From Andreprevotia chitinilytica DSM 18519 (GTDB lineage Bacteria > Pseudomonadota > Gammaproteobacteria > Burkholderiales > Chitinibacteraceae): a stretch of 64,000 bases of DNA. The DNA lies in assembly GCF_000711875.1 (NCBI RefSeq), contig NZ_JONM01000002.1:438769-502768 (forward strand). The letters run 5' to 3'. The position numbers and the translations under genes were made by a program. The notes beneath the pieces were generated by a model. It was not told the origin of the DNA. It was given only the letters and a program-made list of their open reading frames with translations, and did no database searches. Below are positions 26,488 through 37,065 of this stretch, piece by piece (positions within the stretch are counted from its first letter, which is position 1; every line of letters begins with the position of its first letter).

Positions 26488-27486
26488 TGCGATCCACCCG
26501 GCTCAATTCAGCGCAACGCTCACACTGCCACCCCAAAAGGTCGCAAAATCGAACTGTGGCAGGGCATTCATGCCGCTGTCGCTTCGCATGATTTCCAGCG
26601 TTACTTCTTCCCGCATAAGGTCAGCGCCATCGTGTTAAGCCGCTTCATCTTCAATCGCGTTCGCAGCATCACCCGCAATGGCACGCCGCCGGTCGATTTC
26701 TCCACGCCTGCCGGCGATCCCGGCTTGTTTGGGCCGGATTCAATGTGCTGGCGGGTGCATCAGGATTTCACTGCAATGATGATCGGCGGCGTCTCCGCGC
26801 TCATGCTGCAGACTTTGCATCAACGCGCGTTGGCTGGCGTGTGGGATCACTCGAATTTCCGGCAGGATTTGAAAGGCCGGCTGGGTAGAACGTCGTTCTT
26901 CATTGCCTGTACCACCTATGGCAGCACGCAGCTGGCTGAAGAGGCGATCGCGCATGTCCGGCGTGTGCATGAGCGGGTCAAGGGCATTGCGCCGGATGGC
27001 CAGGCTTATTCCGCCGATGATCCGGATTTGCTGACCTGGGTGCATGTAACGGAGGCCAGCAGTTTTTTGAACGCTTATATGAAGTACGTCGACCCGCAAC
27101 TCTCGATCCGCGAACAAGATCAATATTTCGATGAAATCGCCCTGATCGCGCTCAAGCTGGGTGCGACGGATGTACCGAGAAGTCGGCAAGCGATTGATGA
27201 GTACCTGAATACGCAGCGCGCGCATTTGTCGTCGTCGGATCGCACGCAAGAGGTCATCCGGATATTGGCCGACATGCCGCCCGTTCCGCTCAACCAGTTA
27301 TTCATTCAGTCCGGTTTCGGTCTGTTGCCTGACTGGGCCCAAACCATGCTGGGCCGACCGGCGCCCAGATTTCTGGAGCAGATGCTCATTGCCAAGAGCG
27401 TCAAGGCCATCACCCCGCCGATTCGCTGGGCCTTGGCCAAGCATGGCGTCGTCAATCAGGCCAGACGGCGAGCGCTGGCAACATGA
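26482..27486 (+). CDS. DUF2236 (MpaB-like oxygenase) family protein, start uncertain
   Basis: A protein of up to 334 residues with the DUF2236 signature: GDPGLFGPDSMCWRVHQDF, MLQTLHQRALAGVWDHSNFRQDLKGRLGRT, the TTYGS turn and the DPDLLTWVHVTEA His block. Related fungal and bacterial proteins are heme- or metal-dependent oxygenases acting on hydrophobic substrates. The start is a problem. Coding-like sequence extends at least to about 26540, but no in-frame ATG exists; the choices are a TTG at 26482 inside the efp terminator or a GTG at 26632. A frameshift near the poly-A/poly-C runs at 26531-26550 is another option. The 3' end overlaps the next gene by ATGA. Confidence 0.82.
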   Translation: MFCDPPGSIQRNAHTATPKGRKIELWQGIHAAVASHDFQRYFFPHKVSAIVLSRFIFNRVRSITRNGTPPVDFSTPAGDPGLFGPDSMCWRVHQDFTAMMIGGVSALMLQTLHQRALAGVWDHSNFRQDLKGRLGRTSFFIACTTYGSTQLAEEAIAHVRRVHERVKGIAPDGQAYSADDPDLLTWVHVTEASSFLNAYMKYVDPQLSIREQDQYFDEIALIALKLGATDVPRSRQAIDEYLNTQRAHLSSSDRTQEVIRILADMPPVPLNQLFIQSGFGLLPDWAQTMLGRPAPRFLEQMLIAKSVKAITPPIRWALAKHGVVNQARRRALAT

Positions 27487-27752
27487 AACGCCTCGCCATC
27501 TGCATCAACCGTCGCTTTGAATCCGGCAAACCTTCCTGTGCCGTGCGTGGCAGCGAAGCCTTGGCGGATGCGTTCGAAGCTGCGATTGCCGAGCGCGGGC
27601 TGGATATTCAGCTGATGCGCTTGCCCTGCATGGGTTTGTGCGAAGTGGGGCCGAATGTGAAGGAGGTCGGGGGCGATCTGTGGAGCGAGGTCAGCATTGC
27701 GGACGTCGACCTTATCCTCGACGCAGTCATGGGCCACGATAGCGACGAATGA
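27483..27752 (+). CDS. Thioredoxin-like [2Fe-2S] ferredoxin-type protein
   Basis: An 89-residue protein with four Cys spaced C-x11-C-x29-C-x3-C (Cys7, 19, 49, 53), the pattern of thioredoxin-fold [2Fe-2S] ferredoxins and of the NuoE-type domain. It starts KRLAICINRRFESGKPSC and has the LPCMGLCEVGPNV loop. It probably binds a [2Fe-2S] cluster. The ATGA overlap with the DUF2236 gene suggests that it may donate electrons to that putative oxygenase; this is inference from coupling. A terminator follows. Confidence 0.85.
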   Translation: MKRLAICINRRFESGKPSCAVRGSEALADAFEAAIAERGLDIQLMRLPCMGLCEVGPNVKEVGGDLWSEVSIADVDLILDAVMGHDSDE

Positions 27753-27762
27753 AGCAAGGCAT

Positions 27763-27795
27763 GAAAAAGCCCCGGTTGATGGCCGGGGCTTTTTC
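27763..27795. terminator. Bidirectional intrinsic terminator
   Basis: GAAAAAGCCCCGG stem with a 7-nt loop and matching arm, between the ferredoxin gene and the convergent chitinase gene. Confidence 0.9.
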
Positions 27796-27845
27796 GTGTG
27801 CGGCAACTTAGTCGCCGCACACCACTTCCATCAACGCCTGACGGA

Positions 27846-29999
27846 TTACTGGTTCACCTTGGCCAAGGCCTTGGTCAACGTGGCGTTCACGTCGTCACCA
27901 TCGAGCGACCAGCTGAACAAGCCGTTCAGGCCTTGTGCCTTGGTGTAGTCGATCTTGGTCTGGATCACGGTCGGATCGTCGTAGCTATAGAACACGCCGC
28001 CGCCGAACTTCCACAGTTGCTTGGTGACCGGGTGGTAGTACGTGTTGCCAGCTCGAGTCACCAGATTGCGGTAGTCCTCGTAACCCGCTTCGCAACCGGT
28101 GCCGGTGCAAGGACCAGCCTGCGGTGCGGCCTGATACAGGCCATCACCGTTCGGGCCGGCGGCAACGCCACTCCAACCGCGACCGTAGAACGGAATACCC
28201 ACGGTGATCTTGCTGGCGGGCATGCCCAGCGAGGTCAGATGGCTTACGGCATCGCTGATGTTGTAGCTGGCGCTCACACCGCCGCCAGAGACGTTCGGGC
28301 TGGCCGGGTCTTTGTACAGGTTGGACTGGAAGTCCGTCACCGTGCCTGCGCCGATGGTCGTGCCGGTTTCCCACGCGCCGTGGAAGTCGTACGACATCAG
28401 GTTGACCCAGTCCATGTACTGCGCGTACTTGCCCGGTTCGGTCATGTCGATCTTGTCGACACCGGAGCCGATGGCAGCGGTCAGCAGGTAATGCTTGCCG
28501 TTGGTGGCCCCATAGGCGTCAAGCTGGCTGCGCAGTTCCTGCATGAACAGCGTGTAGTTCTGCTTATCGGCAGCCGACACGGTGTTGTAGCCGTTACCCT
28601 GGATGCCCGGGTATTCCCAGTCGATATCGATACCGTCGAACACGCCGGCCAGTACACCCGGACCACCCGAGTTGGAACCTGCATCGAACGGCACGTTGCC
28701 CTTGATGTAGACGTCAACGCAGGAAGCAACCAGCGCCTTGCGCAGTGCATCGGTGGCGGTGCCGGCCGAGAAGTACTTCGACCAGGTCCAGCCGCCCAGC
28801 GAGATGACGACCTTCAGGTTCGGGTGCTTGGCTTTCAGCTTCTTGAGCTGGTTGAAGCTGCCCTTCAGATACGTTTTCTGACCATCGGTGCCCCAGTCAT
28901 CGGCTACGCCGTCGACCGATTGATCGGCGGTGAAGCCCATTTGATAGTCAGCCCAGGCATCACCGCCGGTGCCGGCAGCCGGATCGTTCGGGTTGGTCGA
29001 ACCCGGTTCCAGCTTGGTGATGCCTTCCTGGCACTTGTAGGTGCCATCGGCTTGCTTGTAGACGTTACCGAACGCGTAGTTCAAGTAGGTCAGGTTGGCA
29101 GCTGCACCACTGGTCTCGATGTTCTTCACGAAGTAGGCGCGGTCATAGATGCCCCACTGTGCGAAGTACGAGCCGACTTGCTTGCTACCGGTGGAGGGCG
29201 TCGGTGTCGGGGTGGCTGGCGTCGGAGTCGGCGTAGCCGGAACCGGAGTGGCAGTCACCGGAATGGGTGTCGGGGTCGGTGTGGCCGGCGTCGGCGTCGG
29301 GGTGACTGGCTTCGGCGTCGGTGTGGCGGTAACAGGTACTGGCGTCGCCGTCACTGGAACCGGGGTGGCAGTCACCGGGACTGGTGTCGGTGTCGGGGTG
29401 ACGGGCTTCGGTGTCGGGGCCGGCGTTGCAGTGACAGGTACCGGAGTCGGGGTCGCGCCACAGTTACCCAGCACGGTCCAGTCTTTGCCGGAGCCGCTCG
29501 GGCCGCTGTTGGTGGCCGGGTTGGCGTTGGTCCACCAGTTGGCGACGTAGTTGACGCCGTTCAGGGTGACTTTGTCGCCGCCGTTGTAGTTAGCCTTGGT
29601 CGAATCCCAAGCTGCATAGCAGGTGCCGGACGGGGTCGGGGTGGCAGTAACCGGGGTCGGCGTTGCAGTGACCGGAACCGGGGTCGGTGTCGGGGTGACT
29701 GGCTTCGGCGTCGGGGCCGGGGTAGCGGTCACCGGGACTGGTGTCGGGGTCGGTGTCGGGGTGGCGCCACCAGCGCTCACACCCAGATCGGCCCACAGGC
29801 TAGCCGTGGTCGGGTTCCAGCCGGAGCTGGCGTAGTCGGTCTGATTGACCAGGGCTTTGTAGTCGTGGCCTTGATAGGACACGATCGTGCCGGCGGTGTA
29901 ATACGTATCGGCCTGCCAGGCCGGATAGGCCGCGTATGCGAACACGGCGGACAGCGCCATGGGCAACGCCGCCATGCTGTAGCGATGGAGCATAGACAT
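27846..29999 (-). CDS. Secreted GH18 chitinase with two chitin-binding modules
   Basis: A 717-residue exported chitinase. In order: signal peptide (about 1-23), CBM5/12-like module (25-73), Thr-Pro linker (75-123), second CBM5/12-like module (125-181), long Thr/Pro/Val linker (182-270), and a GH18 barrel (273-717). The catalytic motif DGIDIDWEYPG gives Asp455, Asp458, Asp460 and the acid Glu462; SLGGWTWS is the second barrel motif, and MSYDFHGAWE and SWSLDGDD mark later strands. It cuts beta-1,4 bonds of chitin outside the cell. AGAAGGAAGATGAA precedes the ATG at 29999. The N-terminal 180 residues are nearly those of the left-edge gene. Many Pro-Thr-Pro repeats make translation likely to depend on EF-P. 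Confidence 0.95.
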   Translation of the reverse strand: MSMLHRYSMAALPMALSAVFAYAAYPAWQADTYYTAGTIVSYQGHDYKALVNQTDYASSGWNPTTASLWADLGVSAGGATPTPTPTPVPVTATPAPTPKPVTPTPTPVPVTATPTPVTATPTPSGTCYAAWDSTKANYNGGDKVTLNGVNYVANWWTNANPATNSGPSGSGKDWTVLGNCGATPTPVPVTATPAPTPKPVTPTPTPVPVTATPVPVTATPVPVTATPTPKPVTPTPTPATPTPTPIPVTATPVPATPTPTPATPTPTPSTGSKQVGSYFAQWGIYDRAYFVKNIETSGAAANLTYLNYAFGNVYKQADGTYKCQEGITKLEPGSTNPNDPAAGTGGDAWADYQMGFTADQSVDGVADDWGTDGQKTYLKGSFNQLKKLKAKHPNLKVVISLGGWTWSKYFSAGTATDALRKALVASCVDVYIKGNVPFDAGSNSGGPGVLAGVFDGIDIDWEYPGIQGNGYNTVSAADKQNYTLFMQELRSQLDAYGATNGKHYLLTAAIGSGVDKIDMTEPGKYAQYMDWVNLMSYDFHGAWETGTTIGAGTVTDFQSNLYKDPASPNVSGGGVSASYNISDAVSHLTSLGMPASKITVGIPFYGRGWSGVAAGPNGDGLYQAAPQAGPCTGTGCEAGYEDYRNLVTRAGNTYYHPVTKQLWKFGGGVFYSYDDPTVIQTKIDYTKAQGLNGLFSWSLDGDDVNATLTKALAKVNQ
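29200..29460 (-). repeat. Long Thr-Pro linker repeat of the chitinase
   Basis: Degenerate repeats of about 18-24 nt code for VPVTATP and PTPKPVTPTPTP units between the second chitin-binding module and the GH18 domain. A shorter block at about 29630-29770 codes for the first linker. Such tandem blocks tend to vary in copy number between strains. Confidence 0.8.
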
Positions 30000-30430
30000 T
30001 TCATCTTCCTTCTAAGGTTGGATTGAGTGCCGCTGTAATGGGTATTGGATATGCGGCGCGCCAGACCTTGGCCGGGCGCAATCAGGGGTCCGTCTTGTGG
30101 ATGCGGGTGACTGACTGAGCGCGATTTACGGGGTCCGGGGATGAAATGTCAATGCCAAGGCCGAGGCGATTTTTGTTGGAAAGCAGCTTATTTTTGTCCG
30201 AATCGAACCTGTGGTTTGCACGTGTTCGGACTGAAGGAACACGGTTGGTTCTTCATCACCGTTTCCTGCTTTGTCTGATTCGGATTTGCCGGTCGTCGGG
30301 CGATGGGCGAATGAATTGTTACAGCGAACGTGATCATGCCGCTCGTCTGCAGATGCTGTCTATATGTTGACTTCAAAATATACAAAGAACAAAGTTGTTT
30401 GGCTTTTTCACTTCATCTGGAGTTATCGAA
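30000..30430. other. Intergenic region upstream of the chitinase
   Basis: These 431 nt separate the divergent chitinase gene and the small gene at 30431. They must contain the chitinase promoter and any chitin-responsive operator, but I could not pick a convincing site. A short minus-strand ORF at 30188-30385 has no coding character. Confidence 0.45.
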
Positions 30431-30772
30431 ATGAGCGAATCAAAGCCTTTACCCGTGGCCGTTGCAGCCCCCATTGTTGAAACTGGACCGGTGGGGACTG
30501 CTCCAGGCGTGACGGTGATTACCGACGAATTCGGCACCCGGGTTGTCGTAGACCCATCCAAGGTCGCTGCACCTTCCATCCCGGAAGGCGTCGTTGCCTA
30601 TGCAGCGCCCGTTGTTGCCCCAGCCCAACTGCAGGGAAATGTCATTGGTGTACCTGGCGGTGCTTTTGCCGCTCCACTAGCTGCACCAGTGGGGGCGTCG
30701 TCGACTGGTGGCCCAGCGGCCACCAAGGTCGTCCGGGACGGAATTACCTATTACATCGTGGATAAAAAATAA
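30431..30772 (+). CDS. Small Ala/Pro/Val-rich protein of unknown function
   Basis: A 113-residue protein, without signal peptide, Cys or membrane helix. It is rich in Ala, Val, Pro and Gly (VAVAAPIVETGPVGTAPG, YAAPVVAPAQL, GAFAAPLAAPVGA) and ends in the more ordered KVVRDGITYYIVDKK. The ATG at 30431 follows CTGGAG. Low complexity limits any family call. The two ordered blocks (VITDEFGTRVVVDP and the C-terminus) look related to each other, suggesting two short beta elements joined by a flexible Pro-Ala linker. It may be structural or surface-related; I cannot assign a role. Confidence 0.65.
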   Translation: MSESKPLPVAVAAPIVETGPVGTAPGVTVITDEFGTRVVVDPSKVAAPSIPEGVVAYAAPVVAPAQLQGNVIGVPGGAFAAPLAAPVGASSTGGPAATKVVRDGITYYIVDKK

Positions 30773-30788
30773 CCTGGCGATGCGCGGC

Positions 30789-30824
30789 TGGGTTAGGTTG
30801 TGCCGCTGAGCGATGCCTAACCCA
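30789..30824. terminator. Weak hairpin between convergent genes
   Basis: TGGGTTAGG and CCTAACCCA arms (9 bp) enclose an 18-nt loop in the short space between the small gene at 30431 and uvrB. There is no T-run, so an intrinsic terminator role is uncertain. Confidence 0.4.
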
Positions 30825-30848
30825 TCCCGCATCCATGAAGCGCCGCAA

Positions 30849-32867
30849 TTACTGATGCCCGAACGCCCGCTCCCGTAACGTCTTGAGTTCATCACGCAGG
30901 TTGGCAGCGTGCTCGAATTCCAGGTTCTTGGCGGCGTCCATCATTTCCTTCTCGATCCGCTTCAGTTCCTTCGCCAGCGTCTTCTCGTCCATGTCTTCCA
31001 CGATGCGCTGGCGCTTGGCTTCGATGCGGGCGGCAGCGGCATCTTCGGCGCTGTAGACGCCATCGATGATGTCCTTGATCCGTTTCACCACCGACTTGGG
31101 TTCGATGCCGTGTTCGGCGTTGAAGGTGGTCTGCTTCTTGCGCCGGCGTTCGGTTTCAGAGATGGCGATTTCCATCGAGTTGGTGATCCGGTCTGCGTAC
31201 AGGATCGCTGTGCCGTTCAGGTTCCGCGCCGCGCGGCCGATGGTCTGGATCAGGGAGCGGGATGAGCGCAGGAAGCCTTCTTTGTCCGCATCCAGAATGG
31301 CCACCAGCGAGACCTCCGGGATATCCAGCCCCTCACGCAGCAAGTTGATGCCGATCAGCACGTCGAACACACCTAGCCGCAGATCGCGCAGGATTTCCAC
31401 GCGCTCGACCGTATCGATATCCGAGTGCAGATAACGCACTTTCACGCCGTGCTCGGCCAGATATTCGGTCAGCTGTTCGGACATGCGTTTGGTCAATGTG
31501 GTGACCAGCACCCGCTCGCCGACCGCGACGCGTTTGTTGATTTCGGACAGCAGGTCGTCCACCTGCGTGCCGACCGGGCGAATGATCACCACCGGATCAA
31601 CGAGGCCGGTCGGGCGGACTACTTGCTCGACGACTTGCCCTTGATGCGTGGATTCGTATTCGGCCGGGGTGGCAGAAACGAACACCGTCTGCGGCATCAT
31701 CCGCTCGAATTCCTCGAACTTGAGCGGGCGGTTATCCAGCGCCGACGGCAGGCGGAAGCCGTAATCGACCAGGTTTTCTTTGCGCGAGCGGTCGCCCTTA
31801 TACATCGCGCCGACCTGACCGATCATCACGTGTGATTCGTCCAGGAACATCAGGCTGCCTTGCGGCAAGTAGTCGATCAATGTCGGTGGTGCTTCGCCGG
31901 CTTTTTTGCCGGAGAAGTGGCGCGAGTAGTTTTCGATGCCTTTGCAGAAACCCAGCTCGTTGAGCATTTCCAGATCGAAGCGTGTGCGCTGTTCCAGCCG
32001 CTGTGCTTCTACCAGTTTCTGTTCCTTGTAGTAGAACGCCAGCCGGTCGCGCAGCTCTTCCTTGATGGTCTCGACCGCCCGCAGCACGGTTTCGCGTGGC
32101 GTTACATAGTGGCTGGACGGGAACACGGTAAAGCGGCCGACGCGGTTCTTGACGTGGCCGGTGAGCGGATCGAACAGGCTGAGTTTTTCGACTTCGTCAT
32201 CGAACATGTCGATGCGCAACGCCAGCTCGGCGCTTTCTGCCGGGAACACGTCGATGACGTCGCCGCGCACGCGGAAGGTGCCGCGGGCGAAATCCAGCTC
32301 GTTGCGGTCGTATTGCATCGTGGTCAGGCGCTTGATGATCTCGCGCTGGCCATGTTTTTCGCCTTCCCGCAGATGCAGGATCATCTTGTGGTACTCGGAC
32401 GGATCACCGATACCGTAGATCGCCGAGACGGTCGCCACGATGATGCAATCGGGCCGCTCCAGCATCGCCTTGGTGGCCGACAAGCGCATCTGCTCGATGT
32501 GCTCGTTGATGTTCGAATCCTTCTCGATGAAGAGATCGCGGCTCGGCACATACGCTTCGGGTTGGTAGTAGTCGTAGTAGGAGACGAAATACTCGACCGC
32601 GTTTTGCGGGAAGAACTCGCGGAATTCGGAATACAACTGCGCCGCCAGCGTCTTGTTCGGCGCCAGCACGATGGCGGGCCGGCCGGTGCGGGCGATCACG
32701 TTGGCCATGGTGAAGGTCTTGCCCGAGCCGGTTACGCCCAGCAGCGTCTGATATCGCAGACCGTCTTCCAGACCGTCCACCAGCGAATTGATGGCGGTTG
32801 GCTGATCGCCGGCGGGCGGGAAGGGCTGGAACAGCTTGTACGGGGAATCGGGAAACTCGACGAACAT
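30849..32867 (-). CDS. uvrB: Excinuclease ABC subunit B
   Basis: A 672-residue UvrB, the damage-verifying helicase-like subunit of nucleotide excision repair. Walker A GVTGSGKT is at residues 44-51; the damage-binding beta-hairpin [21 protein letters not shown] follows; motif II is LDESH; motifs V-VI include [16 protein letters not shown] and QTIGRAARN; a C-terminal UVR domain ([20 protein letters not shown]) binds UvrC. Length is normal. The gene stands alone here, with uvrA and uvrC not in view, as is usual. Confidence 0.97.
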   Translation of the reverse strand: MFVEFPDSPYKLFQPFPPAGDQPTAINSLVDGLEDGLRYQTLLGVTGSGKTFTMANVIARTGRPAIVLAPNKTLAAQLYSEFREFFPQNAVEYFVSYYDYYQPEAYVPSRDLFIEKDSNINEHIEQMRLSATKAMLERPDCIIVATVSAIYGIGDPSEYHKMILHLREGEKHGQREIIKRLTTMQYDRNELDFARGTFRVRGDVIDVFPAESAELALRIDMFDDEVEKLSLFDPLTGHVKNRVGRFTVFPSSHYVTPRETVLRAVETIKEELRDRLAFYYKEQKLVEAQRLEQRTRFDLEMLNELGFCKGIENYSRHFSGKKAGEAPPTLIDYLPQGSLMFLDESHVMIGQVGAMYKGDRSRKENLVDYGFRLPSALDNRPLKFEEFERMMPQTVFVSATPAEYESTHQGQVVEQVVRPTGLVDPVVIIRPVGTQVDDLLSEINKRVAVGERVLVTTLTKRMSEQLTEYLAEHGVKVRYLHSDIDTVERVEILRDLRLGVFDVLIGINLLREGLDIPEVSLVAILDADKEGFLRSSRSLIQTIGRAARNLNGTAILYADRITNSMEIAISETERRRKKQTTFNAEHGIEPKSVVKRIKDIIDGVYSAEDAAAARIEAKRQRIVEDMDEKTLAKELKRIEKEMMDAAKNLEFEHAANLRDELKTLRERAFGHQ

Positions 32868-32973
32868 AAAGGCCTCTGACCGGTGATCGGCGAAAGGGCA
32901 ATTTTACCTCGTCATGAGACTGAGCTCGGCGTTAAGTTGTTTACCCAAATGATGAAAGCGTGGGAGTTGCACC

Positions 32974-34101
32974 ATGGCCTTACCATCATTCCATTCAAGC
33001 GGCGTATTAACGATGGGGGTCGAGCTGGAGTTGATGCTGCTCGATCCGCAATCTCACCTGCTGACCCCGGCGGCGCTCAATCTGCTCGACGCGATGCGGG
33101 TGCGACAGGATCAGCGCTACGTGTTCTGCCCCGAAATCACCCAAGGCATGATCGAGTTCAACAGCGCCGTGCACCCGCGCTGGCACAGCCTGTACGACGA
33201 AGTGACCGCCATGCGCACCTATCTGTGCAATCTGGCCGATGAGTGCGGCGTACGCATTGCCGGTGGCGGCACGCATGCCTTCCAGCGCTGGCAGGATCAG
33301 GATTTCTTTCCCAAGGATCGCTATCTGGCTTTGGGCGAGAAATACGGCTATCTGAGCAAGAAATTCACCATCTTCGGCATGCACGTCCATATCGGCATTG
33401 GGGACGGTGATACCGCCATTCAGCTGATCCGCGCCGTGTCCCCTTGGGTGCCGCTGCTGATCGCACTAGCGGCCGCATCGCCGTATCAGGATGGCGAGGA
33501 CACCGGCTTTGCCTGCTCGCGGCTGCACGTGCTGACCCCCTTTCCTTATGCCGGGCGCATGCCGGCCTTTGGCGACTGGGCGGAAGCGGAGGGCTATATC
33601 AATCGCCTGATCGATGCCGGGGTGGTCGGCAGCATCAAGGATTTCTATTGGGATGTCCGGCCCAAGCCGGAATTCGGCACCATCGAATTCCGCATCTTCG
33701 ATACGCCGTTGACTGTCGAGATTGCGGCTGATCTGGGCGGCCTCGTGCAGCTGCTATGTGCACGGATGCTGTACCGGCGCAACGAGCAGCCACAGGTCTA
33801 CGATGCGTATGCCTACAACCGTTTTCAGGCGTGCCGCTATGGCCTTGTCGGTGAAATGGTCGATCCGTGGACCGGCAGCCGCCGTACCTTCATCGAGGCC
33901 GCAGGGAGCCTGCTGGATGAGCTGGAACCGTTCGCGAAAGAGCTGGATGCGCGAGAAGTGGTCGACCGTTGCCGGCAAAAGCTGGCGCCGGGGATGTCGC
34001 AAAGCGAGGCGATGCGGCAACGGGTTGGCGCGTCAGCCGGGGATTGGGGTGGTTTGCTGGCTTGGCAGGCGGATTGTTTTAGTAGTGGCAAGGTGGAGTG
34101 A
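32974..34101 (+). CDS. YbdK-type glutamate-cysteine ligase-like carboxylate-amine ligase
   Basis: A 375-residue protein of the GCS2 family. Motifs include TMGVELELMLLD (metal and substrate Glu residues), FCPEITQGMIEFNSAVHP, KKFTIFGMHVHIGIGD and KPEFGTIEFRIFDTPLT. E. coli YbdK has weak glutamate-cysteine ligase activity; the true substrate of this branch is not established. The ATG at 32974 follows GGGAGTT. It lies between uvrB (divergent) and a toxin-antitoxin pair (convergent) and appears monocistronic. Confidence 0.92.
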   Translation: MALPSFHSSGVLTMGVELELMLLDPQSHLLTPAALNLLDAMRVRQDQRYVFCPEITQGMIEFNSAVHPRWHSLYDEVTAMRTYLCNLADECGVRIAGGGTHAFQRWQDQDFFPKDRYLALGEKYGYLSKKFTIFGMHVHIGIGDGDTAIQLIRAVSPWVPLLIALAAASPYQDGEDTGFACSRLHVLTPFPYAGRMPAFGDWAEAEGYINRLIDAGVVGSIKDFYWDVRPKPEFGTIEFRIFDTPLTVEIAADLGGLVQLLCARMLYRRNEQPQVYDAYAYNRFQACRYGLVGEMVDPWTGSRRTFIEAAGSLLDELEPFAKELDAREVVDRCRQKLAPGMSQSEAMRQRVGASAGDWGGLLAWQADCFSSGKVE

Positions 34102-34151
34102 ATCGCTAGCGACCCACTGCAGCGTGCTACGAAGCTATGCCAGCGATCCGG

Positions 34152-34490
34152 TCATTCTGGAAAAATTGAACGGTATCGATCCAGCACATCTTGCAAAACA
34201 TAGTCTGGTGCCTGTTCGCGTTTCTTCGCTCGCCGTGCACGCCAGTCCAAGGTCTTGGCTTGATGGCTCAGGATGATGCCTTGGGTTTCGGTGCCGCAGC
34301 CCATGAGCGATACCGCGAAACCGCCTGATCTGGCGTTATCTTGCGCACCTTGCGTGATCGGACAAACGATCGCCAGGCCGCTGTTATTGAACGCCCGGAT
34401 GGATAGAACCAGCCCGAAATGCGGGCCTTTCATTTCCTTGCCTGCCGCAGGATCGAAGTCGAGGTGAATGATGTCGCCGGGGTCGAACAC
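34152..34490 (-). CDS. MazF/ChpB/PemK-family toxin (mRNA endoribonuclease)
   Basis: A 112-residue toxin with the CcdB/MazF fold. Signatures are GDIIHLDFDPAAGKEMKGPHFGLVLS at the N-terminus (the GDI and KGPH region forms the active-site surface), the VCPITQG strand and a helical C-terminus DYVLQDVLDRYRSIF. Such toxins cleave mRNA at short motifs. The start is GTG at 34490, directly after the TAA of the antitoxin gene with no gap, so translation is coupled. The pairing with an AbrB-like antitoxin supports the call. Confidence 0.92.
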   Translation of the reverse strand: MFDPGDIIHLDFDPAAGKEMKGPHFGLVLSIRAFNNSGLAIVCPITQGAQDNARSGGFAVSLMGCGTETQGIILSHQAKTLDWRARRAKKREQAPDYVLQDVLDRYRSIFPE

Positions 34491-34739
34491 TTACCACACC
34501 TCCTGACCGGCCGGCGGCGCCTGATCCCATTCCGGTCCGCCCATGAATTCCTCCGGCGTTTCAGCCAGTAACGCAGCCACGTCATAACGCCGGCGGCGCA
34601 GTGGCTGAACGGTGAGGGTGTCGCCGACCACTTGAACACTCACGCTGGCCCCGGCGGTCAAGTGGTTCTGTTCGGCGAAGAGAGGAGGGATCACCATGAT
34701 CAGCGATCCACCCGAGCGACGCAGTGTTGCCGTAGGCAT
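34491..34739 (-). CDS. MazE/ChpS/PemI-family antitoxin
   Basis: An 82-residue antitoxin. The N-terminal half is an AbrB/SpoVT swapped-hairpin DNA-binding domain (TATLRRSGGSLIMVIPPLFAEQNHL, VSVQVVGDTLTVQPLRRRRYD); the C-terminal acidic tail (LLAETPEEFMGGPEWDQ) binds and blocks the toxin. The ATG at 34739 gives the family N-terminus; a start 10 codons upstream lies beside the putative operator and is less likely. It precedes the toxin in the usual order. Confidence 0.92.
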   Translation of the reverse strand: MPTATLRRSGGSLIMVIPPLFAEQNHLTAGASVSVQVVGDTLTVQPLRRRRYDVAALLAETPEEFMGGPEWDQAPPAGQEVW

Positions 34740-34758
34740 GTCGGACGACTCCAAGTAA

Positions 34759-34780
34759 AAGTTATACAAAAATATAACTT
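34759..34780. promoter_or_regulatory. Palindromic operator of the toxin-antitoxin operon
   Basis: AAGTTATA-N6-TATAACTT, an 8-bp perfect inverted repeat, lies 20-41 nt upstream of the antitoxin start. Position and symmetry fit autoregulation by the antitoxin or the complex. Confidence 0.65.
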
Positions 34781-34847
34781 TGTCCGGCCGGCGTCAAAGG
34801 CGAGGCGAGTAAACCAACAACGTTGCTGTTTATTACTGCACAAAAAG

Positions 34848-34873
34848 ATGCCCCACCGCGAACGGTGGGGCAT
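34848..34873 (-). terminator. Intrinsic terminator after acs
   Basis: ATGCCCCACCG stem with a CGAA loop; on the minus strand it is followed by CTTTTTG. It lies 61 nt past the acs stop. Confidence 0.85.
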
Positions 34874-34933
34874 AAGTGCTGCCGTGAAACAGTTGCGTGC
34901 GTCGGCGGTGGATTGCCGACTGAACGTGGTTCT

Positions 34934-36904
<1,971 letters not shown>

Positions 36905-37065
36905 GGGAGTTCCTTCTTGCGATGGCAGGGCCGAGAGGGCCCGATGGGTATCGACTGCCGCATCGGTGAAGCGGCGGCAGCGCAAAGTCGTGCGCCAATC
37001 TAACGCCGGCAGAAAGCAAAATCTAATCGCGATTTTTGATGCCGGGGATCAGTTACGCTGATGTT

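Noticed and set aside
27798-30026. A 742-codon open frame on the + strand opposite the chitinase gene
   Set aside because: It is the antisense shadow of a GC-rich gene with repetitive Thr-Pro codons; its translation is dominated by Arg, Gly and Val without any recognisable domain, and the minus-strand chitinase explains the region fully.
30188-30385. A 65-codon minus-strand ORF upstream of the chitinase
   Set aside because: No ribosome site, no coding bias and no recognisable feature.
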